Shown: piece by piece, positions 1 to 5,800 of the stretch
How the letters are laid out: every line of letters begins with the position of its first letter
Position numbering within the stretch: position 1 is the stretch's first letter
From: an uncultured Treponema sp.
GTDB lineage: Bacteria > Spirochaetota > Spirochaetia > Treponematales > Treponemataceae
Direction: 5' to 3'
Assembly: GCA_905372345.1 (NCBI GenBank)
Contig: CAJPPE010000119.1
Span: 1-5,800, forward strand
DNA: 5,800 bases
Notes under the pieces: model-generated
The model's database searches: none
What the model saw: the letters and a program-made list of their open reading frames with translations, nothing else
What the model was told of the DNA's origin: nothing
Translations under genes and position numbers: made by a program

Positions 1-1148
1 GGGGCTTCAAACATTGCATCCAGCATGAGCTTTTCGACAATGGAACGTAAACCTCTGGCTCCCGTATTTTGGTCTATAGCCTGCTGAGCAATGGCTGTGA
101 TTGCATCTTTGTCAAAGTGAAGATCGACATTATCAAGTTTAAAGGTTGCCTGAAACTGCTTTATGATGGCATTTTTGGGTTCAACCAATATGCGTGTCAG
201 GTCTTCCTTTGTAAGCTCATTTAAGGCTACCTTTATCGGGATTCGTCCTATCAGTTCCGGGATAAGCCCGAATTTTACCAAATCATCCGGTGAAACTTGA
301 TCATACAACTCGGTAAGATTTTTTTCACTCAGTTTTTTAACCTCGGCACCGAAGCCTATGGGCTTTGTAGAAATGCGGGCTTCCACTATCTTATCCAAAC
401 CAACAAAGGCTCCTCCGCAGATAAAGAGAATATTTGTTGTATCTATTTTAAGCATATCCTGATTGGGATGCTTTCTGCCGCCCTGTGGGGGGACGGAGGC
501 TGAGGTTCCTTCGATTATTTTTAAAAGTGCTTGTTGAACACCTTCGCCTGATACATCGCGGGTAATGGAAACGTTTTCGCTCTTTCTGGAAATCTTATCG
601 ATTTCATCGATAAAAATTATGCCTCTTTCGGCTTCTTTTATATCTCCGTTTGCATTTTGAATAAGCTTAAGGAGAATATTTTCGACATCTTCGCCTACAT
701 AGCCTGCTTCAGTCAAGGTTGTTGCATCGGCTATGGCAAAGGGTACCTGCATTTTTTGTGCAAGGGTTTTTGCTAAAAGAGTTTTACCGGATCCTGTAGG
801 ACCTAGTAAAAGGACATTTGACTTTTCTATGACTACATCATCTTTTAAAGGAGGATTCATTATCCGCTTATAGTGGTTATAAACAGCTACAGATAGAACT
901 CTCTTTGCCTGTTCTTGGCCTATTACATATTCGTCAAGATAGTCTTTTAGTTCTTGAGGTGTTGGAATGGGGCCTGAACGGTCAACAGGCCTGACAGTCT
1001 TATACGATTTTATATAGCTTTCGCAAAGATCTACACATCTATCGCAGATGGCAATACCTCCGGGACCCGGAACTACAAAGCGTTCAGAGCTTTCAGGTTT
1101 ATTACAAAAAGAGCATATTAAAGCTCCGCCCATTCTATTTCTAGCCAT
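1..1148 (-). CDS. clpX: ATP-dependent Clp protease ATP-binding subunit ClpX (3' end cut by window edge)
   Basis: AAA+ unfoldase that recognises substrates, threads them through its hexamer pore and feeds them to ClpP in the cytoplasm. The 382 complete codons in view show the family layout. A zinc-binding domain has CxxC pairs at C12/C15 and C35/C38. Walker A GPTGSGKT is at 116-123, the GYVG pore loop at 149-152, Walker B FIDE at 179-182, the RKSEN segment at 188-192 and the RKH loop at 225-227. The IGF loop that docks on ClpP is at 264-266, a probable arginine finger (IGRIP) at R302, and the sensor-2 GARGLR around R366. Usual length is about 410-425 residues, so roughly 30-45 C-terminal residues lie outside the window. 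The ATG at 1146-1148 is chosen because AGGAG lies 5 nt upstream and the zinc-finger N-terminus is complete. This start overlaps the clpP stop by 8 nt, which implies translational coupling in one operon. No key residue is missing. Confidence 0.98.
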   Translation of the reverse strand, partial: MARNRMGGALICSFCNKPESSERFVVPGPGGIAICDRCVDLCESYIKSYKTVRPVDRSGPIPTPQELKDYLDEYVIGQEQAKRVLSVAVYNHYKRIMNPPLKDDVVIEKSNVLLLGPTGSGKTLLAKTLAQKMQVPFAIADATTLTEAGYVGEDVENILLKLIQNANGDIKEAERGIIFIDEIDKISRKSENVSITRDVSGEGVQQALLKIIEGTSASVPPQGGRKHPNQDMLKIDTTNILFICGGAFVGLDKIVEARISTKPIGFGAEVKKLSEKNLTELYDQVSPDDLVKFGLIPELIGRIPIKVALNELTKEDLTRILVEPKNAIIKQFQATFKLDNVDLHFDKDAITAIAQQAIDQNTGARGLRSIVEKLMLDAMFEA

Positions 1149-1734
1149 CTTTTCTCCTATTCATAACGGTATCGATAATACCGTAGGTTAAGGCTTCTTC
1201 AGCCGACATAAAGAAATCTCTTTCCATATCGGCGGCTACCTGTTTTTCCGTCTTGCCGGTATTTTCCGCAAAGTATTTAATGGTAAGTTTTTTTAATCTT
1301 ACAATTTCTTTAGCTTGGATATTGATATCTACTGCCTGTCCTTGAACTCCGCCCCATGGTTGGTGAATCATGACACGGGATGAGGGGAGGGCATAGCGTT
1401 TATTTTTTGCTCCTCCGGCCAAAAGGACTGCGCCCATACTGGCACATTGCCCCAAGCAAATTGTTTGTACATCGGGACGAATGTGCTGCATAGTATCGTA
1501 AATCGCAAGGCCTGCCGTTACAGAACCTCCGGGACTATTTATATAGAGGCTGATATCCTTATCGGGATTTTGGGCCTCTAAAAATAAAAGCTGGGCTACA
1601 ACCAAATCGGCAGACATATCGGTTATTTCTCCGTCTACAAAGATAATTCTATCCTTTAAAAGACGCGAGAAAATATCATAGCTGCGTTCTCCGTTTCCGG
1701 TTTGTTCAATTACATAAGGTACAAGTGTACTCAT
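1141..1734 (-). CDS. clpP: ATP-dependent Clp protease proteolytic subunit ClpP
   Basis: Serine peptidase that assembles into a barrel of two heptameric rings and degrades proteins delivered by ClpX (or ClpA/ClpC-type partners) in the cytoplasm. The 197-residue protein has normal length and an intact catalytic triad: S99 in GQCASMGA, H124 in MIHQPWGG, and D173 in MERDFF. The oxyanion-side SPGGSV motif is at 67-72. The N-terminus ([12 protein letters not shown]) begins near the mature axial-loop region, so any propeptide is very short. An AAGGA ribosome site sits about 7 nt before the ATG. The gene follows tig after 24 nt and overlaps clpX by 8 nt, the classical tig-clpP-clpX order. Family and function are secure. 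Many spirochetes carry a second clpP, and whether this genome does cannot be seen here. Confidence 0.98.
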   Translation of the reverse strand: MSTLVPYVIEQTGNGERSYDIFSRLLKDRIIFVDGEITDMSADLVVAQLLFLEAQNPDKDISLYINSPGGSVTAGLAIYDTMQHIRPDVQTICLGQCASMGAVLLAGGAKNKRYALPSSRVMIHQPWGGVQGQAVDINIQAKEIVRLKKLTIKYFAENTGKTEKQVAADMERDFFMSAEEALTYGIIDTVMNRRKDG

Positions 1735-1758
1735 TTTTTTTCCTTAAAACAGTAAAAT

Positions 1759-3114
1759 TTAATCTTTTAAAAGTTCATCAAAGGTAAGCTTTTTGCCTTT
1801 TTTGATTGTCGATTTTTCATAAAGAGCTTTAAAAAGTTTTTCTTCTTTTAAGCCTTCGCTTAAATATTCTTTTTCGCGAGGGTTGGAATAATATTTTTTC
1901 AGCTCATCAAGAGTAATATCCATTCTTTCGGATAAACGGACATATTCGGCTTCAATCTCGTCATCGCTTACTTCAATATTTTTTTCTTTAAGAAGGGTTT
2001 CAATTAAAACTCTTTCTTTTAAGGTCTTCTCGGAATCTTCTCTCCAGCCTTCTAAAAGAGCTGCTTTTGATTGCGGGCCTTTACCGAACATTTTTTCAAG
2101 TTCTTCAGGTGTAGTTCTAAATTGATTAGCCATCATCATCCATCTGGATTCAAGCTCTGCTCTTACCATAGATTCAGGAAGGTCTATCGTATGTTCTTTT
2201 ACCATTTGTTCGGTTAAAGCATTTTTTTGTAAAGATTTGATTTTTTCTTCTACACTTATTTCAAACTTTTTCTTGATATCGGCCTTTAGTTCGTCCAAGT
2301 TCTTATACTTTTCATTTATGTCTTGAGCAAAGTCATCATCAAGGGCCGGTAAATCCTTGTATTTAAGAGCTGTAAGAGTTACCTTTATTTTCTTTGTTTT
2401 GCCGGCAAGGTCCTTGTTTGAATCATCTTCGGGGAAAGTCTTTGTGATTTCTTTAGATTCACCTTTTTTCATGCCGATTATATCATCATCAATCTTATAG
2501 ATATTTAAGCCTGAACCTATTGTAAATACAAAGTCTTTTCTTTCGGTGCCTTCGATTGTTTTTCCTTTATCGTCAAGTTCGCAATAATCGATTGTTGCAA
2601 TATGGTCTTTTTCGGCCGAAGCTCCTTCTTTGCAGGCTGTAACAAGGGCGTTACGCTCTTGAAGCCTTTCAAGTTCTTTTTTGATGTCTTTTTCAGAAAC
2701 GCTTGCTTCCGGCACTTCAATAGTAAAGCCTTCGGTTTTTTTAATTTCCACCTTGGGGAAGACATCATAATGGACCGTAAAAGAAAAGTCTTCATCAACT
2801 TTTAATTCGGGCTTTTCGTTCAGTTCGGGATAAGAGTAGGGGAGAGGTCTTTCATATTCATCAAGAGATTCAAAGATTTCTTTTAAGGACTCTTCGATTA
2901 GGTCTCCTGCAAGATCTCCCTTGATAGCATCGCCGTATTTTGTTTCAAGTACGGATACAGGAACCTTTCCTTTTCTAAATCCCGGTATTTGAAGCTCTTT
3001 TGAATATTTGTTGAGCAGTTTTTTATAGCTTTCTTGAACATCAGCCTTTTTGATTTTTACTGAAAGTTCCGCATGTGATTTTTCTTTAAGAGTTACGTTC
3101 TTTTCGTAGTCCAT
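1759..3114 (-). CDS. tig: Trigger factor, ribosome-associated chaperone and peptidyl-prolyl isomerase
   Basis: Binds the ribosome exit tunnel next to ribosomal protein L23 and shields nascent chains; its FKBP-type domain isomerises X-Pro bonds. The 451-residue product has three expected parts. The N-terminal ribosome-binding domain (about 1-125) carries the signature GFRKGKVP at 45-52. The FKBP-like domain spans about 165-255 (DHIATIDY to KVTLTALKYKDLPALDDDFAQD). The C-terminal domain is helical, Lys/Glu-rich and chaperone-like. The open frame continues upstream to an ATG at 3186, but I start at the ATG at 3112-3114. It has AAGGAAGG directly upstream (AAGGA spaced 7 nt) and a family-like N-terminus, and the extra 24 codons would run through the tRNA terminator. 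It is first gene of a tig-clpP-clpX operon. No strong promoter is visible in the 50-nt leader; a TATAAA box at about 3149-3154 with no good -35 is the best candidate. Confidence 0.96.
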   Translation of the reverse strand: MDYEKNVTLKEKSHAELSVKIKKADVQESYKKLLNKYSKELQIPGFRKGKVPVSVLETKYGDAIKGDLAGDLIEESLKEIFESLDEYERPLPYSYPELNEKPELKVDEDFSFTVHYDVFPKVEIKKTEGFTIEVPEASVSEKDIKKELERLQERNALVTACKEGASAEKDHIATIDYCELDDKGKTIEGTERKDFVFTIGSGLNIYKIDDDIIGMKKGESKEITKTFPEDDSNKDLAGKTKKIKVTLTALKYKDLPALDDDFAQDINEKYKNLDELKADIKKKFEISVEEKIKSLQKNALTEQMVKEHTIDLPESMVRAELESRWMMMANQFRTTPEELEKMFGKGPQSKAALLEGWREDSEKTLKERVLIETLLKEKNIEVSDDEIEAEYVRLSERMDITLDELKKYYSNPREKEYLSEGLKEEKLFKALYEKSTIKKGKKLTFDELLKD

Positions 3115-3145
3115 TTTTCCTTCCTTAGAGTTGATTTTAAGACAG

Positions 3146-3162
3146 CCCTTTATATAAAAGGG
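3146..3162. repeat. Short inverted repeat in the tig leader
   Basis: Perfect 6-bp arms CCCTTT (3146-3151) and AAAGGG (3157-3162) are separated by 5 nt, between the tRNA terminator and the tig ribosome site. On the minus strand the repeat covers the only TATA-like -10 candidate for tig, so it could be an operator or a small leader hairpin. The arms are short enough to arise by chance in AT-rich DNA. Confidence 0.35.
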
Positions 3163-3165
3163 TAT

Positions 3166-3197
3166 AAAAAAAAGCGATCCGTTCACCGAATCGCTTT
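3166..3197 (-). terminator. Intrinsic terminator of the tRNA-Leu/tRNA-Gly transcript
   Basis: Read on the minus strand, AAAGCGAT (3197-3190) pairs perfectly with ATCGCTTT (3178-3171). The stem extends inward by a T-G wobble and two further G-C pairs, giving 11 pairs around a GTGAA loop. A run of eight T, three of them in the stem, closes the 3' side. It begins 3 nt after the tRNA-Gly discriminator base and separates the tRNA unit from tig. Confidence 0.9.
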
Positions 3198-3200
3198 AGA

Positions 3201-3272
3201 AGCGGGAAACGAGGATTGAACTCGCGACATCCACCTTGGCAAGGTGGCGCTCTACCACTGAGCTATTCCCGC
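3201..3272 (-). tRNA. tRNA-Gly (anticodon GCC)
   Basis: The minus strand folds into a full cloverleaf. The acceptor stem GCGGGAA/TTCCCGC has 7 perfect pairs, the D stem is GCTC/GAGC, and the anticodon stem CCACC/GGTGG holds the loop TTGCCAA (anticodon GCC, reads GGC/GGU). The T arm contains TTCAATC, closed by GCGAG/CTCGT with one G-T pair. Discriminator base is U73, as usual for bacterial tRNA-Gly. The 3' CCA is not encoded and must be added by nucleotidyltransferase. It lies 32 nt downstream of tRNA-Leu in the same transcript, with the terminator directly behind it. Confidence 0.97.
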
Positions 3273-3304
3273 AATTCTACTCCACTTTTTGTTTTGTGGA
3301 ATTG

Positions 3305-3384
3305 TGCGAGAGGAGGGACTTGAACCCTCACGCCGAAGCACTAGATCCTAAGTCTAGCGTGTCTGCCAATTCCACCACTCTCGC
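3305..3384 (-). tRNA. tRNA-Leu (anticodon UAG)
   Basis: The minus strand forms a class II tRNA. Acceptor stem is GCGAGAG/CTCTCGC, and the D-loop region GTGGAATTGGCAGA is typical of bacterial tRNA-Leu. The anticodon stem CTAGA/TCTAG encloses CTTAGGA (anticodon TAG, reading CUA and other CUN codons). A short extra variable arm (TGCTTCGGCGT) is followed by a T arm GAGGG/CCCTC with TTCAAGT. Discriminator is A73, the leucine identity base. At 80 nt it is slightly short for its class because of the small variable arm. CCA is not encoded. It is first in the two-tRNA unit, about 12 nt behind the predicted transcription start. Confidence 0.97.
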
Positions 3385-3402
3385 TTAACAGTGAGCGTGT
3401 GT

Positions 3403-3431
3403 ATAATATACATAAACCCAAAAAATGTCAA
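3403..3431 (-). promoter_or_regulatory. Strong sigma-70-type promoter of the tRNA-Leu/tRNA-Gly unit
   Basis: On the minus strand a perfect -35 box TTGACA (3431-3426) is followed by a 17-nt spacer and a -10 box TATTAT (3408-3403), which matches consensus at 5 of 6 positions. Transcription should start near 3396, about 12 nt before the tRNA-Leu 5' end. An A/T-rich stretch just upstream of the -35 box (ATTTCAATA and the preceding bases) could act as an UP element. A stable-RNA promoter close to consensus is expected here. Confidence 0.85.
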
Positions 3432-3445
3432 GTATTGAAATTTTA

Positions 3446-3474
3446 TGAGTAAGTCATCTAAAATGTCTTGCTCA
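3446..3474. repeat. 12-bp imperfect inverted repeat in the divergent intergenic region
   Basis: Arms TGAGTAAGTCAT (3446-3457) and ATGTCTTGCTCA (3463-3474) match as inverted repeats at 10 of 12 positions around a 5-nt centre. As plus-strand RNA one mismatch becomes a U-G wobble, leaving a single U-U mismatch. It lies about 50-78 nt upstream of the predicted tRNA start and about 90-120 nt upstream of the isomerase-family gene. It may be a DNA-binding site for a dimeric regulator, a hairpin of a short transcript, or a remnant. The T-run at 3492-3498 is too far from the stem for a classical terminator. Confidence 0.4.
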
Positions 3475-3529
3475 CGTGGAGGAGTATATTCTTTTTTTAT
3501 ATTTTTGTCAATAGTTTGAGCTAAAAAAG

Positions 3530-3558
3530 ATGACAAAAATACCCAAAATGATTATAGT
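3530..3558 (+). promoter_or_regulatory. Predicted promoter of the isomerase-family gene, placing transcription start at the ATG
   Basis: A -35 box ATGACA (3530-3535, 5 of 6 consensus) and a -10 box TATAGT (3553-3558, 5 of 6) are separated by exactly 17 nt. A start 6-8 nt behind the -10 box falls at 3564-3566, which is the A of the start codon at 3565. No purine-rich ribosome site lies in the 20 nt before the ATG, which agrees with a leaderless message. Confidence 0.65.
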
Positions 3559-3564
3559 ATTATT

Positions 3565-4641
3565 ATGAGCGATATTAAAAAACAGCCGAGAGAAGATTAT
3601 AACTTAGGCTTTATTTTGCAATATGAAAATGTTGCTTGGTTTGATGAAGAATGCGGAGAGGTGCGTATTTTAGACAGGCGTATTTATCCTGAAAAAAAAG
3701 AATTTTGTATATGTAAAACATATATGGAAGTTGCAAAGGCTATTACCGATATGGTAACCCAAAGCGGCGGGCCATTTTCAGCGGCCGGTATGGGTATGGC
3801 ACTTGCTGCATATCAGGGAAAAAATCTTTCAAAAACGGCATACCTTGAGTTTATGAAAGAGGCAGCATATATTCTATCCCATGCCCGTCCTACCACAAGC
3901 AAGGCAATGCAGCTTATTACAGCCGAATCATTGAGCCTCTTTGAAAGACTCATCCAAAGCGGATTGTCTTCAAATGAAATTATTACCTCCTTAAAACAAA
4001 ATGCGGTGGAACAAAACAATGTCAGGTATAAAAAAAATGCTGCAGCCGGCTCTTTTTTTGCCGATTTGGTTCCTGACGGCTCTTCAATTTTAACCCAATG
4101 TTTTGGAGAGACTACAGTCGGAGGATATTTACGCAGGTTTAAAGAAACCGATAAAAATATAAATGTTTTTTGTGCCGAAACCCGTCCATATTTTCAAGGA
4201 GCCCGATTGACCGCTTCTTTGGCCTATGACATGGGCTTTGATACAACTGTTGTTACCGATAACATGCCGGCTCTTCTTATGAGCGAAAAAAAAATTGACT
4301 TTTGTGTTTCAGCTTCCGATGTTATAAGCCTTGACGGTTCTATCATAAACAAAATAGGAACCCTTCAAATTGCTATAGCTGCAAGTTACTTTGGTATTCC
4401 TTATTACGCAATAGGCTTTCCCGACAAAAACTATGTTTCTGCAAAAGAGGTAAAAATAGAATATAGAAATCCCGAAGAAGCTCTTTACGCTATGGGAAAA
4501 AGGACGGCTATTCTGCCTGATGAGAAAAGCAGAAAAAATCGAGGTTCAATCTCAGGGCTTTATCCTGCCTTTGATATAACGCCTTATGAGCTTTGTACAG
4601 GTATAATTACGGATGAAGGTTTTTTTCAACCCGGGAGCTAA
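3565..4641 (+). CDS. MtnA-like / eIF2B alpha-beta-delta family sugar-phosphate isomerase, divergent
   Basis: A 358-residue cytoplasmic protein that aligns along its whole length with methylthioribose-1-phosphate isomerase (MtnA), the aldose-ketose isomerase of methionine salvage, and with ribose-1,5-bisphosphate isomerase and eIF2B subunits. Visible conserved motifs: RPT (108-110), the catalytic Cys179 in LTQC, ETRP (205-208), QGARLTA (211-217), catalytic Asp252 in SASDVIS, NKIGT (262-266), the RTA motif at 313-315 and PAFDITP (334-340). Odd points: the RGAPAIG loop near residue 66 reads QSGGPFSAAG, so the substrate-contacting Arg of MtnA is missing, and the CNAG after the catalytic Cys region reads CFGE. 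It is therefore probably an active isomerase, but the substrate is uncertain; a non-enzymatic family member is less likely. The start has no ribosome site, yet later starts would cut into the conserved N-terminus. It stands alone, divergent from tRNAs and convergent with the next gene, with no other salvage gene in view. Confidence 0.85.
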   Translation: MSDIKKQPREDYNLGFILQYENVAWFDEECGEVRILDRRIYPEKKEFCICKTYMEVAKAITDMVTQSGGPFSAAGMGMALAAYQGKNLSKTAYLEFMKEAAYILSHARPTTSKAMQLITAESLSLFERLIQSGLSSNEIITSLKQNAVEQNNVRYKKNAAAGSFFADLVPDGSSILTQCFGETTVGGYLRRFKETDKNINVFCAETRPYFQGARLTASLAYDMGFDTTVVTDNMPALLMSEKKIDFCVSASDVISLDGSIINKIGTLQIAIAASYFGIPYYAIGFPDKNYVSAKEVKIEYRNPEEALYAMGKRTAILPDEKSRKNRGSISGLYPAFDITPYELCTGIITDEGFFQPGS

Positions 4642-4643
4642 AG

Positions 4644-5546
4644 CTATAGTTTAAATATAAGACTGATTGCAACGGCCTCAAAAAACATACCTATCTTCTT
4701 TTTTGAATTGATTATTTTTTGCGTAAAATGAGCTTCATCTTTGTAATTATAATAGATTGGAGCGGTCTTCCATACTGCTTGAAGTTTTATGCGTGTTTTT
4801 TCGGAGGCTTTAAAAAAGAGTTCATTCTTTAATTCAAAAGTCCATAATTGTTCGGCTTTATTTTTAGTAAAAGGGAGAGGCTTATATAGATTTTTATAGC
4901 TTATAAGCTCTATTCTTATCGTGTTTAAGTAAAGAGGCATATTGTATTCTATCGAGTATGTTCCGGTATAACGGGCTCCATTTCTGTTTTCACCATCATC
5001 ATTATCAAAAAACCAAAAGTCGGTATTTTTTGACGGAATAAGAGCCCTATAATTTATAGTATGAGAGGTTTTTAAGAGAAGATTTGCCCATTCACTTTTA
5101 ATTTTTGAGTTTAAATCAAAATAAAGTTCCATGCCTGCATTGAGGTCAATAAAGAATTTTGAAAAATATAGTGGTTTGATAACCTGTAAGTTATTGACAT
5201 TTTTATTTTCGGCGATACCGTAAAAACCTAGGGCAGGATAGGCCCAGCCTGTACCTAAAGTTGTATTTGTAATAAAATTTACAAAAGGCAGTTGGGATAA
5301 TTTTAAATTAAAAGAGCCCAAAATATTTGCAGGTTTTAATGAGGCCTTAAACTCCAGTTCCGTATATTTTGAATTCGAATTATCCTTGTAAAATCTTAAA
5401 AAATGAGATATTGAAAGATTAAAATTTAAGGGATAATTTAATTCCGCTTCAATTTCCGTTTTTGTTTTGGTTAAATCGGTGTTTCCAAAAGTATGTGAAC
5501 AATTTATGAGAATTAAAATTATCAAACATATTTTTTTTAGTTTCAT
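4644..5546 (-). CDS. Exported beta-rich protein of unknown function, possible outer-membrane protein
   Basis: I do not recognise this 300-residue protein. It begins with a basic stretch (MKLKK) and a hydrophobic core (ICLIILILI, 6-14), a clear export signal. Cleavage could follow G21 (THT-like site before NTD), or C16 in LILINC could be a relaxed spirochete lipobox. The mature part is rich in Asn, Lys and aromatic residues, with many alternating polar/hydrophobic segments such as those near 36-51, 129-146, 195-220 and 251-260. It ends in a hydrophobic strand AISLIFKL, compatible with a beta-barrel or beta-sandwich at the cell surface. An acidic loop DNDDGEN is at 181-187. No cysteines lie after the signal region and no transmembrane helix is visible. 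AAGGGA sits 6 nt before the ATG. It lies 38 nt downstream of dnaB on the same strand, so it may be co-transcribed, and its stop is 2 nt from that of the convergent gene. Confidence 0.75.
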   Translation of the reverse strand: MKLKKICLIILILINCSHTFGNTDLTKTKTEIEAELNYPLNFNLSISHFLRFYKDNSNSKYTELEFKASLKPANILGSFNLKLSQLPFVNFITNTTLGTGWAYPALGFYGIAENKNVNNLQVIKPLYFSKFFIDLNAGMELYFDLNSKIKSEWANLLLKTSHTINYRALIPSKNTDFWFFDNDDGENRNGARYTGTYSIEYNMPLYLNTIRIELISYKNLYKPLPFTKNKAEQLWTFELKNELFFKASEKTRIKLQAVWKTAPIYYNYKDEAHFTQKIINSKKKIGMFFEAVAISLIFKL

Positions 5547-5584
5547 AACCGTCCCTTATAATTTTCAATGAGATTATTTATCTA
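5547..5584 (-). other. Short dnaB to exported-protein spacer with ribosome site
   Basis: A 38-nt AT-rich spacer. It carries AAGGGA (5552-5557 read on the minus strand) placed 6 nt before the ATG of the exported-protein gene. I see neither a hairpin terminator for dnaB nor a convincing promoter, so read-through from dnaB is the simplest explanation for expression of the downstream gene. Confidence 0.5.
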
Positions 5585-5800
5585 TCATTTTTCTTTAGCT
5601 TCGGTAACAAAGGTCGTATATTGGGATAAAAACAAAAGCGGGACCGTGCCTATGGGTCCGTTTCTTTGTTTTGCCAAAATGAGCTCGGTCGGAATAGGTT
5701 TTGCTTCATCTTCGCTTGTGTCGGCTCTTTCACGGTGTAAGAACATAACCACATCGGCATCCTGTTCAAGAGAACCCGATTCCCTTATATCGGCAAGCCC
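5585..5800 (-). CDS. dnaB: Replicative DNA helicase DnaB, C-terminal end (5' part beyond window edge)
   Basis: Hexameric helicase that unwinds DNA ahead of the replication fork on the lagging-strand template. Only the last 71 residues and the TGA stop (5587-5585) are in view. They match the end of the RecA-like motor domain: [20 protein letters not shown], the DnaB H4-type DNA-contacting segment, then the [13 protein letters not shown] motif, whose Lys and Arg act in trans on the neighbouring subunit's ATP (arginine finger). The C-terminal tail VTEAKEK is short and charged. The start and N-terminal domain are outside the window, so completeness and inteins cannot be judged. The next gene on the same strand begins 38 nt later and no terminator hairpin is visible between them. 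Confidence 0.96.
   Translation of the reverse strand, partial: GLADIRESGSLEQDADVVMFLHRERADTSEDEAKPIPTELILAKQRNGPIGTVPLLFLSQYTTFVTEAKEK

Noticed and set aside
297..503. Plus-strand open frame of 68 codons
   Set aside because: Lies wholly inside clpX on the other strand and has no family resemblance.
2517..2805. Two overlapping open frames (67 and 93 codons), one on each strand, inside tig
   Set aside because: Low-complexity Lys/Phe-rich shadows of the trigger-factor coding sequence, with no family resemblance.
3115..3186. N-terminal extension of trigger factor to an ATG at 3186
   Set aside because: It would translate through the tRNA terminator stem and T-run. It has no ribosome site and does not resemble trigger-factor N-termini; the ATG at 3114 has a strong AAGGAAGG site.
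3475..3500. GTGGAGGAG followed by a T-rich tract, considered as a ribosome site for a small plus-strand gene
   Set aside because: No start codon at proper spacing opens a frame of useful length before 3565.
3354..3536. Open frame of 60 codons on the minus strand ending in WWNWQTR
   Set aside because: Its end is the translated 5' part of tRNA-Leu, a well-known annotation artefact, and it crosses the tRNA promoter.
3813..4019. Minus-strand open frame of 68 codons
   Set aside because: Shadow of the MtnA-like gene, which has full-length family homology in the other direction.
4678..4706. Perfect 8-bp inverted repeat TCAAAAAA / TTTTTTGA near the 3' end of the exported-protein gene, considered as a terminator for the plus-strand gene
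   Set aside because: The stem is almost all A-T with a 13-nt loop, too weak for an intrinsic terminator, and it is explained by Lys and Phe codons of the coding sequence.

Overview
The window is an AT-rich bacterial chromosome segment made mostly of housekeeping genes. Gene content, base composition and the style of the exported protein fit a spirochete of the genus Treponema, probably an oral species close to T. denticola. That assignment rests on recall and inference, not on a database search.

Layout: positions 1-3114 hold the protein quality-control cluster tig-clpP-clpX, all on the minus strand and read right to left. Trigger factor (folding of nascent chains) is followed after 24 nt by ClpP (protease subunit). 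ClpP overlaps by 8 nt the start of ClpX (unfoldase), whose C-terminal end lies beyond the left edge. Upstream of tig, at 3166-3431, is a compact minus-strand tRNA unit: a near-consensus promoter, tRNA-Leu(UAG), tRNA-Gly(GCC) and a clear intrinsic terminator about 50 nt before the tig start codon. The 179-nt gap 3386-3564 holds the tRNA promoter, a 12-bp imperfect inverted repeat, and the promoter of a divergent plus-strand gene whose start codon coincides with the predicted transcription start.

That gene (3565-4641) encodes a divergent member of the MtnA / eIF2B-alpha-beta-delta sugar-phosphate isomerase family. It keeps the catalytic Cys and Asp but lacks the usual RGAP substrate loop. It ends 2 nt from the stop codon of a convergent minus-strand gene (4644-5546). 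This second gene encodes an exported, beta-strand-rich protein of unknown function, probably located at the outer membrane. It lies 38 nt downstream of the 3' end of dnaB (replicative helicase), which enters from the right edge and is cut by it.

I see no mobile element, CRISPR array, integration scar or obvious horizontally acquired island, and no convincing novel multi-gene system. The points most worth a second look are the predicted leaderless mRNA of the isomerase-family gene, its altered substrate loop, the inverted repeat in the divergent intergenic region, and the unrecognised exported protein behind dnaB.
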